A DNA stretch of 64,000 bases, taken from positions 284,036-348,035 of the forward strand of contig NZ_JBFDUZ010000005.1 in assembly GCF_040719145.1 (NCBI RefSeq), in the 5' to 3' direction. Position 1 is the stretch's first letter, and every line of letters starts with the position of its first letter. Made by a program: the position numbers and the translations under genes. The notes beneath the pieces are model-generated. The model saw only the letters and a list, made by a program, of their open reading frames with translations. It was not told the DNA's origin and ran no database searches. Positions 54,927 through 64,000 of this stretch are shown here, piece by piece. This DNA is from Paenibacillus sp. JQZ6Y-1 (GTDB taxonomy: Bacteria > Bacillota > Bacilli > Paenibacillales > Paenibacillaceae).

Positions 54927-56039
54927 ATGTTCATTAACCAAGTCAGCCTACAACATTATCGCAATTATGAGCATCTACAGCTGGATTCCTTTGCACCAGT
55001 TAATCTGTTTATCGGACAGAACGCGCAGGGCAAAACGAATCTGATCGAAGCGCTGTTTGTGCTGGCGTTATCCAAGTCGCATCGGACGAACAAGGATAAG
55101 GAGCTGATCTCCTTTGATTCGGATCATGCCCGAATCACCTGCGAAGCGGACAAAAAGTACGGCAAGGTCAAACTGGAGTTGAATTTTTCCGCACGAGGTA
55201 AAAAGGCAAAGATCAACGGGTTGGAGCAGCGTAAGTTGAGCGATTTTATCGGTACGATCAATGCGGTTATGTTCGCACCGGAAGATCTGGAGATTGTGAA
55301 AGGCTCGCCGGGCATTCGTCGCCGGTTTCTTGATATGGAGATTGGACAAGTGCAACCGAGCTATCTGCATCATTTGCAGCAGTATCAAAAGGTGCTTGTG
55401 CAGCGTAACAATTTTCTGAAGCAGGCATGGAGCTCTGGCAGTAAGGACAGCACCATGCTGGATATCTGGAACGAGCAGCTGGTGGAGCATGGCGTGAAGA
55501 TCGTCAAAAAGCGCAAGCAATTTATCCACAAGCTTCAGGGCTGGGCAGAAAATATCCACATGGGGATAACTGGTGGCAAGGAGAAATTGCTGCTATCGTA
55601 TGTCCCGTCATTCGGCGAATCGGAAGAAGAAGATGAAGCTGTCTTATTTGAGCAATTTATGATAAAATTATCACAAGTGAAAGAACAGGAATATCGCCGT
55701 GGCGCGACTCTGGCAGGTCCACATCGGGACGATCTGACCTTTCACATTAATGGCAATGAAGCAGCTGTTTTCGGCTCACAAGGTCAGCAGCGCACAACCG
55801 CTTTATCGCTGAAACTGGCTGAAATTGAATTGATTCACGAAGAGATCGGGGAATATCCGATTCTTTTGCTGGACGACGTCCTATCCGAACTGGACCCTTA
55901 TCGTCAAACCCAGCTGATTGAGACATTTCAGGACAAAGTGCAGACTTTCATCACGGCGACCGGAATCGAGAGTATCAATGCCGGACGTCTGAAGGAAGCC
56001 CAGATTTTCCATGTCCATCAGGGGCATATTGAGAAATAA
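54927..56039 (+). CDS. recF: DNA replication and repair protein RecF
   Basis: 370 aa after GGAGG. SMC-like ATPase: Walker A FIGQNAQGKTNLIEALF, signature TTALSLKLAEIELI preceded by GSQGQQR, Walker B YPILLLDDVLSELD. Loads RecA at gaps. A consensus DnaA box occurs inside (55522-55530), probably by chance. Confidence 0.98.
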   Translation: MFINQVSLQHYRNYEHLQLDSFAPVNLFIGQNAQGKTNLIEALFVLALSKSHRTNKDKELISFDSDHARITCEADKKYGKVKLELNFSARGKKAKINGLEQRKLSDFIGTINAVMFAPEDLEIVKGSPGIRRRFLDMEIGQVQPSYLHHLQQYQKVLVQRNNFLKQAWSSGSKDSTMLDIWNEQLVEHGVKIVKKRKQFIHKLQGWAENIHMGITGGKEKLLLSYVPSFGESEEEDEAVLFEQFMIKLSQVKEQEYRRGATLAGPHRDDLTFHINGNEAAVFGSQGQQRTTALSLKLAEIELIHEEIGEYPILLLDDVLSELDPYRQTQLIETFQDKVQTFITATGIESINAGRLKEAQIFHVHQGHIEK

Positions 56040-56054
56040 GGGAGGCCCGTTCTT

Positions 56055-56306
56055 ATGTATATTCACCTGGGCGGCGAGAAAATTATCCGTTTTTCCGAAC
56101 TTGTAGCTATTTTTGACATATCGATTGAGAAGTCTTCCAAAATTTCAAAGCAGTTCGTTAGCTTTGCCCACGAAGACAAAAAGGTGGAAGCGATCGGCGA
56201 AGAAGAACCGAAGTCGATTGTGGTAACCAAAAACAAAGTGTATTACTCCCCCATTTCCTCTGCCACGCTGAAAAAGCGAACCAATAGCTTTTTGATGAAC
56301 GCATAG
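56055..56306 (+). CDS. remB: Extracellular matrix regulator RemB (YaaB)
   Basis: 83 aa. MYIHLGGEKIIRFSELVAIFDISIEKSSKISKQFV and VVTKNKVYYSPISSATLKKRT match YaaB/RemB, located between recF and gyrB as in B. subtilis, where it affects matrix genes and sporulation-related expression. Confidence 0.93.
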   Translation: MYIHLGGEKIIRFSELVAIFDISIEKSSKISKQFVSFAHEDKKVEAIGEEEPKSIVVTKNKVYYSPISSATLKKRTNSFLMNA

Positions 56307-56351
56307 CTGCAGCCGCTGTTGGCGGTTGCCTTAAAATACAGAAGTAGGTGA

Positions 56352-58277
<1,926 letters not shown>

Positions 58278-58309
58278 CGAGAAAATAGCGTAATTATACA
58301 AATGACAGA

Positions 58310-58347
58310 GGAGCATCTGCCACACGGTGGATGCTCCTTTTGCTTTT
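58310..58347 (+). terminator. Terminator of gyrB
   Basis: GGAGCATC / GATGCTCC stem with inner pairs, then TTTTGCTTTTT. Confidence 0.85.
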
Positions 58348-58422
58348 TATGAACCTTTGCCGGAAAACGGCAAGAAAATTGATTTTTCCTTCTCAAAACT
58401 GTTGTAAATAGCGCGAAAACAC

Positions 58423-58451
58423 AGGACATTACACGAAAAAAATGGTATAAT
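58423..58451 (+). promoter_or_regulatory. gyrA promoter
   Basis: AGGACA (58423-58428), 17 nt, extended -10 TGG-TATAAT (58446-58451), about 190 nt before the gyrA ATG. Confidence 0.65.
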
Positions 58452-58640
58452 AAAGTGATGTAGCACCGGGCATGACTTCATCATTTGATCGCCCTTGTGG
58501 CGAGTGCTTTTAACCCTAATACTGGTGACAGAAAACTTATTTTTATACAAAGACCGGCTGGAGCGTAGAAGTCTCCACGATCAGGTCAACAAGCATCCAT
58601 TTGTGTAAACGAAGGCTGCGATAAGGAGGCTAAGCTTAGC

Positions 58641-61196
58641 ATGGCGGAAGAGAATTTTTCGCAGATCAAAGACCGGGATATCGGTACAGAAATGCGCGAG
58701 TCCTTTATGGACTATGCGATGAGTATTATCGTCAGCCGGGCTTTGCCTGATGTGCGTGACGGTTTGAAGCCTGTACACAGACGTATTTTATATGCGATGT
58801 CGGAACTCGGCATGTCCCCAGACAAGCCATACAAAAAATCGGCGAGAATCGTCGGCGAAGTTATCGGTAAGTATCACCCGCACGGTGACTCTGCCGTGTA
58901 CGAAACGATGGTACGGATGGCGCAGGATTTCTCCATGCGTTATATGCTGGTCGATGGTCATGGTAACTTCGGTTCCATTGACGGCGATATGGCAGCAGCG
59001 ATGCGTTATACCGAGGCACGTATGTCCAAGATGGCGCTAGAGATGCTGCGCGACATCAACAAAGACACCATCGACTTTATCCCAAACTATGACGGTGAAG
59101 AGCGCGAACCGGTAGTACTGCCGGCACGCTATCCAAACCTGCTCGTTAACGGTGTTTCGGGGATCGCGGTCGGTATGGCAACCAATATCCCGCCACATAA
59201 TCTGAGCGAGGTTATTGATGGCGTACAGGCGATGATCCAGAACCCAGATATTACGTCGATGGAGCTGATGGATTATATCCACGGACCGGATTTCCCGACT
59301 TCGGGTTATATTCTCGGTCGCTCCGGTATCCGTCAGGCATACCAGACAGGTCGCGGCTCGATCACGATGAGAGCCAAAGCTACCATCGAAGAAAACAACA
59401 ACAAAGCACGGATCGTCGTTAACGAGATTCCGTACCAAGTCAACAAAGCGCGTTTGGTTGAGAAGATCGCTGAGCTCGTTCGTGAAAAACGAATCGAAGG
59501 CATCACCGATCTGCGTGACGAGTCTGACCGTAATGGTATGCGGATCGTCATCGAGCTGCGCCGTGATGTGAATCCAAGCGTTGTTCTGAACAATCTGTAC
59601 AAGCACACAGCGATGCAATCTACATTTGGTGTGAACATGCTGGCGATCGTGAACAACGAACCGAAGCTGCTTGGTTTGCGTGAAGTTATTCATCACTATA
59701 TCCAGCACCAGATCGAAGTCATCCGTCGTCGTACCGAATTTGAGCTGAAAAAAGCGGAAGCTCGCGCTCATATTTTGGAAGGTCTGCGTATTGCACTGGA
59801 CAATCTGGACGAAGTCATCGCCCTGATCCGTGCATCTCAGACTAGTGAAGCGGCACGTGAAGGACTGATTGAACGCTTCTCGCTCAGTCAAGAACAGTCT
59901 CAGGCGATTCTGGACATGCGTCTGCAACGTCTGACTGGACTGGAACGTGACAAGATCGAGAATGAATATAACGAACTGCTGCGCATGATTGCCGAATATC
60001 GCGATATTTTGGCAAACGAATACCGTGTACTGGAGATCATCAGCGAAGAGCTGAATGAGATCAAGGAACGGTTTGGCGATGAGCGTCGTACTGAGATCAC
60101 AATCGGCGAAGAGAGCATTTTGGACGAAGATCTGATTCCACAGGAAGAAGTCGTCGTTACCGTAACCCATACCGGTTATATCAAACGCTCTCCAGTAACG
60201 ACTTACCGTAGTCAGCGTCGTGGTGGACGCGGGGTAATGGGCGTGGATATGAAAGATCAGGACTTTGTCCAGCATCTGTTCGTAACCAACTCTCACCATC
60301 ACCTGCTGTTCTTCACAGACAAAGGGAAGGTCTACCGGATCAAGGCATACGAGATTCCAGAACTGGGTCGTACCGCACGCGGAACACCAGTGATCAACCT
60401 GATTCAGATCGAACAGGGCGAGTCGGTCAATGCGGTCATTCCGGTTCAAGACTTTGAAGGCGACCAGTATCTGTTCTTCGCTACCCGTCAAGGTGTGGTG
60501 AAGAAAACGCGTTTGGATGACTACACGAACATCCGTAAGGGTGGTCTGATTGCCATCAATATGCGTGAAGATGATGAACTGATTCAGGTTAAACTGACCG
60601 ATGGCAAACAGGACATCATTATGGGTACAGCGTACGGTATGTCGATCCGCTTTAACGAGAACGATGTCCGTTCAATGGGACGTAGCGCGACTGGGGTCAA
60701 AGGGATTACCCTAGACGAAGGCGACCGTCTGGTCGGCATGGATCTGATCCAAGACGAACTCAAAGTATTGATCGTTACAGCCAAAGGCTACGGTAAACGT
60801 ACACAGGGCGATGAATATCGTCTGCAAACGCGTGGCGGTAAAGGGATCAAAACGATGAACGTCACTGACAAAAACGGTGAACTGTCTGGTCTGAAGGTCG
60901 TTGGCGAGGATGACGATTTGATGATCATTACGACTAGCGGTACGCTGATTCGGATGGGGATCGAAACGATCTCTACGATGGGTCGTAATACGCAGGGCGT
61001 GCGTCTGATTCATATCCGTGATGAAGATGCAGTAGCAACCGTATGTATTACCGAGAAGAGTGAAGAGCCAAAAGAAGACGAACTGGACGAAACGAACGTC
61101 GATGCAGCAGAAGGAACGGAAGCAGGCGCAGCGGTAGAGGACAGCGAAGCTTCGGAAGCTCCAGCAACGGACGAAGGCGAAACGACAGAAGAGTAA
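58641..61196 (+). CDS. gyrA: DNA gyrase subunit A
   Basis: 851 aa after AAGGAGG. Catalytic Tyr123 in [11 protein letters not shown]; quinolone-determining region [12 protein letters not shown] keeps Ser84 and Glu88, the sensitive state. C-terminal beta-pinwheel with the GyrA box [10 protein letters not shown], then an acidic Glu/Ala/Asp tail of about 45 residues. Ser84 and Glu88 unchanged imply no target-based resistance here. Confidence 0.99.
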   Translation: MAEENFSQIKDRDIGTEMRESFMDYAMSIIVSRALPDVRDGLKPVHRRILYAMSELGMSPDKPYKKSARIVGEVIGKYHPHGDSAVYETMVRMAQDFSMRYMLVDGHGNFGSIDGDMAAAMRYTEARMSKMALEMLRDINKDTIDFIPNYDGEEREPVVLPARYPNLLVNGVSGIAVGMATNIPPHNLSEVIDGVQAMIQNPDITSMELMDYIHGPDFPTSGYILGRSGIRQAYQTGRGSITMRAKATIEENNNKARIVVNEIPYQVNKARLVEKIAELVREKRIEGITDLRDESDRNGMRIVIELRRDVNPSVVLNNLYKHTAMQSTFGVNMLAIVNNEPKLLGLREVIHHYIQHQIEVIRRRTEFELKKAEARAHILEGLRIALDNLDEVIALIRASQTSEAAREGLIERFSLSQEQSQAILDMRLQRLTGLERDKIENEYNELLRMIAEYRDILANEYRVLEIISEELNEIKERFGDERRTEITIGEESILDEDLIPQEEVVVTVTHTGYIKRSPVTTYRSQRRGGRGVMGVDMKDQDFVQHLFVTNSHHHLLFFTDKGKVYRIKAYEIPELGRTARGTPVINLIQIEQGESVNAVIPVQDFEGDQYLFFATRQGVVKKTRLDDYTNIRKGGLIAINMREDDELIQVKLTDGKQDIIMGTAYGMSIRFNENDVRSMGRSATGVKGITLDEGDRLVGMDLIQDELKVLIVTAKGYGKRTQGDEYRLQTRGGKGIKTMNVTDKNGELSGLKVVGEDDDLMIITTSGTLIRMGIETISTMGRNTQGVRLIHIRDEDAVATVCITEKSEEPKEDELDETNVDAAEGTEAGAAVEDSEASEAPATDEGETTEE

Positions 61197-61294
61197 TCTT
61201 TTCAGAAGTTCTTTTGCTCATTTGAACCTTTGCACCGAAAATAAACGAAATAAGCGATTCAGCAATCCGTGAATCGTGCCATAGCATAACGAAA

Positions 61295-61345
61295 AGAGCA
61301 TGAATCCGACCTGCATACAGGTTTCCGATTCATGCTCTTTTTTAC
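61295..61345 (+). terminator. Terminator of gyrA
   Basis: AGAGCATGAATC / GATTCATGCTCT 12-bp perfect stem with an inner ACCTG/CAGGT helix, then TTTTTTA. Confidence 0.9.
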
Positions 61346-61956
61346 TCTCATTTTATAAATAAAGTATCGATTCAATCAGCAAGTTCTCAAGTAAGGAAGC
61401 AGCCATTATATCGTTGGATCAAATCGAGTGTATTAGGATTGCATTGCGACAACTAGTAATTAACCTACTTTATAACTAATAAATTGAATAATTAGATTGT
61501 ATTATAGGTCTTTGGGTGCTAATATATGTACATAATTATAAGTCATAGTACCTATATATAATAATTGGTAATTTGAATATCAATCTTCATCATCACTTCT
61601 TTCCTACCTTTTTCTCCTCTCTATTGCTTTGTATAGCTCCATATTCCAATAAATACGATTTCGTTTTAGTCATACAAGCGGTTTGCGATTACATACATCA
61701 TGTCCGTTACACCGATATCCGTTTTGTAGTCATTCCATCGTGATCTAACCACATGACTTGCTATCATCAATGATTGCCCTATTGCTAAATGGAAACTGTA
61801 GGTTCCTAAGCGTTTATAGACGTTATTGTATTGCTCTATTCCTGTGTAACCGTATCCACTATGTTCTAAAATATATCGTTGTCCGACATTTGTATGCTTT
61901 TGCTGCGCCACATTGTAACATCAACCCACATCTCATACGAAAAGAGGTTATCCATC
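61346..61956. other. AT-rich gap between gyrA and HD-GYP gene
   Basis: About 610 nt. An 81-codon minus-strand reading (61666-61911) lacks a ribosome site and is not called. No RNA motif recognised. Confidence 0.5.
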
Positions 61957-63024
61957 ATGGCAATGACTCCTGTATCTGAATTAAAGCCGGGTACTCGTCT
62001 ACATAACGACGTGTTTACCGAGAAAGGTAATTTGCTGCTTCCCAAAGGTAAAATGTTGCTACCGCGCGATCTGGAGGTCTTGCAGGCATTCTTGATCGAC
62101 GCAATCAACAACGATAAGCCAGCGCCGCCAGCAGCAGCAGATACACCACTTATTTTGGAAGCGCCGAAGGTCAGCCGACCGGAACGTGTATCTTTTGAGC
62201 AAGCATATAGCTCTATGGTACATATGATCAAACAATGCTTTCAATCTGCACTCGCACAGGATATTCCTGTCTACAAGTTACGTACCGGCTTAGAGCAATT
62301 AATTTCGCATTCTCGCCACTACAATATATTGACCTTCTATCCAGCACAAATGAAGCAGGAGGAATACATCTACCATAATGCACTACTGACCAGCCTCACC
62401 TCCTACCGAATCGCCAAATGGATGGGAGTACCAGAAAATGAAGGCATGCAGGTAGCGTTAGCTGGCCTGTTTCATGATATTGGCAATATTCGAGTAGATC
62501 CTGATATTTTGTATAAACCTTCGCGTCTAGAACCGTCCGAACTGGAGGAGATGCGCCGTCATACGCTATATGGATATGAAATTTTGAAAAAAGTAACAGG
62601 CATCAATGAAGGTGTTCGCTTGGCAGCCCTTCAGCATCACGAAAAAGTTGATGGATCCGGTTATCCGCTTCGATTGGATCACACACGTATTCACGCTTAC
62701 GCGCGTATTGTAGCAGTAGCGGATATTTTCCATGCGATGACCTTATCCAAAAACTATCGTAAAGCGCAATCTCCATATCTTGTACTGGAGCAGCTGGAAA
62801 CTGAATCATTTGGCAAACTAGATCCAGCGGTCGTCACTACCTTTATCCGCAAAGTCACCCAATTCCACAATGGTACAAGCGTACGCTTAAGTAATGGAGC
62901 AATTGGCAAAATCGTATTTTCAGATCGTGATCATCCAACACGCCCGATGGTTGCAGTGAACGAAACGATCTATAATCTGATCGAAAACCGTAAGCTTCAT
63001 ATTCAGTCCGTGTTACAGTACTAA
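61957..63024 (+). CDS. HD-GYP domain phosphodiesterase
   Basis: 355 aa from ATG 61957 (AAAGAGG). N-terminal DUF3391-like start VSELKPGTRLHNDVFTEKGNLLLPKGKMLLPRDLEVLQAFLI, then HD-GYP: LFHDIGNIRVDPDILYKPSRL, HTLYGYEIL, LAALQHHEKVDGSGYPL. The HD and GYP motifs are intact. It should hydrolyse cyclic-di-GMP. No receiver or membrane segment is present, so the input may be the N-terminal module. Confidence 0.93.
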   Translation: MAMTPVSELKPGTRLHNDVFTEKGNLLLPKGKMLLPRDLEVLQAFLIDAINNDKPAPPAAADTPLILEAPKVSRPERVSFEQAYSSMVHMIKQCFQSALAQDIPVYKLRTGLEQLISHSRHYNILTFYPAQMKQEEYIYHNALLTSLTSYRIAKWMGVPENEGMQVALAGLFHDIGNIRVDPDILYKPSRLEPSELEEMRRHTLYGYEILKKVTGINEGVRLAALQHHEKVDGSGYPLRLDHTRIHAYARIVAVADIFHAMTLSKNYRKAQSPYLVLEQLETESFGKLDPAVVTTFIRKVTQFHNGTSVRLSNGAIGKIVFSDRDHPTRPMVAVNETIYNLIENRKLHIQSVLQY

Positions 63025-63103
63025 CTTCTATAGGAATAAACTGCAAGCTACATTCGAACGGTCATGAATAAATCATCAATAAAGAATCAGTAACTAATGA
63101 AAT

Positions 63104-63155
63104 ATAAACAACAAGGCATTCTTATCAAAAGAGGAATGCCTTGTTGTTTATATTT
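63104..63155 (+). terminator. Terminator of the HD-GYP gene
   Basis: ATAAACAACAAGGCATT / AATGCCTTGTTGTTTAT about 17 bp with a 15-nt loop. The rest of 63156-63390 shows nothing beyond AT-rich sequence. Confidence 0.8.
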
Positions 63156-63394
63156 AAAAATCCAATTCCAAGATCCTGTTCAAAGATCATGCAGTATTTG
63201 CTTTAGTACTTTCTTTACCTCACATGTTCTACCTAATAGATTTGGCAAACTATCAAACATAATAATAGAGGAATAGCCGCGTAGAACTTCTATATAACTC
63301 TTGTATATGTGTGCGATTTAGACTGACTATTACTATAATGTATCAATGAACAAAGCCATTTATAATTATTTAAAAAGAATTGGGTAAATAGGTG

Positions 63395-63424
63395 TTGACT
63401 TGCTCGGTCGATCCATGGTATAGT
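63395..63424 (+). promoter_or_regulatory. rRNA operon promoter P1
   Basis: TTGACT (63395-63400), 18 nt, TATAGT (63419-63424). Confidence 0.7.
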
Positions 63425-63505
63425 CTTTTGTACAAGCCTTTTGAAAGCATCTGTCGCTTCGACAATGAGTCAAATCATTACGAAAAACAACTTCAAAAAA
63501 AGTTG

Positions 63506-63534
63506 TTGACAGCTAGCTGAGAAGGTGATAAGAT
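63506..63534 (+). promoter_or_regulatory. rRNA operon promoter P2
   Basis: TTGACA (63506-63511, consensus), 17 nt, TAAGAT (63529-63534), about 145 nt before the 16S start. Tandem P1/P2 spacing is typical of Bacillales rrn operons. Confidence 0.75.
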
Positions 63535-63679
63535 ATAAGAGTTGCTGCGAGAGACACTGAGTGGCAACGAAAGAGCTTGATCTTTGAAAACTGAACAACG
63601 AGTGAGTGAAGAACTTAGTTCTTCAAAATATAGAGAACAGCAATGTTCTCGCCAGCAAGAAATGAGCAAGTCAAACACT

Positions 63680-64000
63680 TTTATGGAGAGTTTGATCCTG
63701 GCTCAGGACGAACGCTGGCGGCGTGCCTAATACATGCAAGTCGAGCGGAGTCGATAGGAAGCTTGCTTCTTTGAGACTTAGCGGCGGACGGGTGAGTAAC
63801 ACGTAGGCAACCTGCCCTTTAGCCTGGGATAACTACCGGAAACGGTAGCTAATACCGGATACTTTCGTTGTCCGCATGGACGACGAACGAAAGACGGAGC
63901 AATCTGTCACTGAAGGATGGGCCTGCGGCGCATTAGCTAGTTGGTGGGGTAACGGCTCACCAAGGCGACGATGCGTAGCCGACCTGAGAGGGTGATCGGC
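63680..64000 (+). rRNA. 16S ribosomal RNA (5' part, cut by window end)
   Basis: TTTATGGAGAGTTTGATCCT and the following conserved start CTGGCTCAGGACGAACGCTG are unmistakable. The first variable region (GCGGAGTCGATAGGAAGCTT) looks Paenibacillus-like. Runs off the window. Confidence 0.98.

Noticed and set aside
55522..55530. Consensus DnaA box inside recF
   Set aside because: Single site within coding sequence; explained by codons, no cluster.
61666..61911. 81-codon minus-strand ORF upstream of the HD-GYP gene
   Set aside because: GTG start without a ribosome site in an AT-rich gap, no family recognised and no terminator. Residue composition looks protein-like, so it is not excluded.

Overview
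The window is the replication-origin neighbourhood of a low-GC Gram-positive chromosome, most likely Paenibacillus or a close relative. The evidence is the conserved Bacillales order rpmH / dnaA-dnaN-yaaA-recF-remB-gyrB-gyrA-rrn, a left arm that follows the B. subtilis order (mnmE-mnmG-rsmG-noc-parA-parB, rpsF-ssb-rpsR, dnaB, purA, walRKHIJ), strong AGGAGG ribosome sites, many hairpin+U terminators and a Paenibacillus-like 16S start. The genus is inferred from reading only; no search was run.

Layout. 1-8530 is the most accessory part: a decayed dehydrogenase remnant, an SDR lacking its catalytic Tyr, a lipoprotein, rlmH, a divergent TetR/SDR pair with palindromic operators, a second SDR and an OatA-type O-acyltransferase. 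8351-15741 is the Wal cell-wall control locus with HtrA and a CxxH/CxxC protein. 16283-23137 has a LysM/G5/M23 peptidase, purA behind a PurR operator, dnaB and rplI. 23134-29842 has gdpP, a DUF2232 protein, a CBS protein, an LCP ligase and a duplicated surface protein. 30501-31617 is rpsF-ssb-rpsR. 31960-34856 is an insert-like block: a variant purine riboswitch driving a Rieske oxygenase, tRNA-Ser(CGA) and punA. 35164-44972 holds small conserved genes, mscS, a cysteine desulfurase homologue, parB-parA-noc with two parS sites, rsmG and mnmG; 45359-49660 holds mnmE, jag, yidC, rnpA and rpmH. A TPR-SMI1/KNR4 gene lies between rpmH and dnaA. The bipartite oriC flanks dnaA, followed rightward by dnaN to gyrA, an HD-GYP gene and the start of an rRNA operon.

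The signal most worth attention is at 32021-32427. A sigma-A promoter leads into an aptamer with purine-riboswitch architecture, but with substitutions at ligand-pocket positions (equivalents of U51 and A73 of the xpt aptamer). Its P1 3' strand can pair with an anti-Shine-Dalgarno segment that otherwise covers the ribosome site of the Rieske oxygenase. This looks like a complete translational switch for an oxygenase, next to a purine nucleoside phosphorylase. Other points are a long leader with a small ORF before purA, a DnaA-box cluster 16 kb from oriC, a DnaA-trio-like unwinding element, and a 12-bp inverted repeat in the walR leader whose loop resembles the anti-Shine-Dalgarno sequence.
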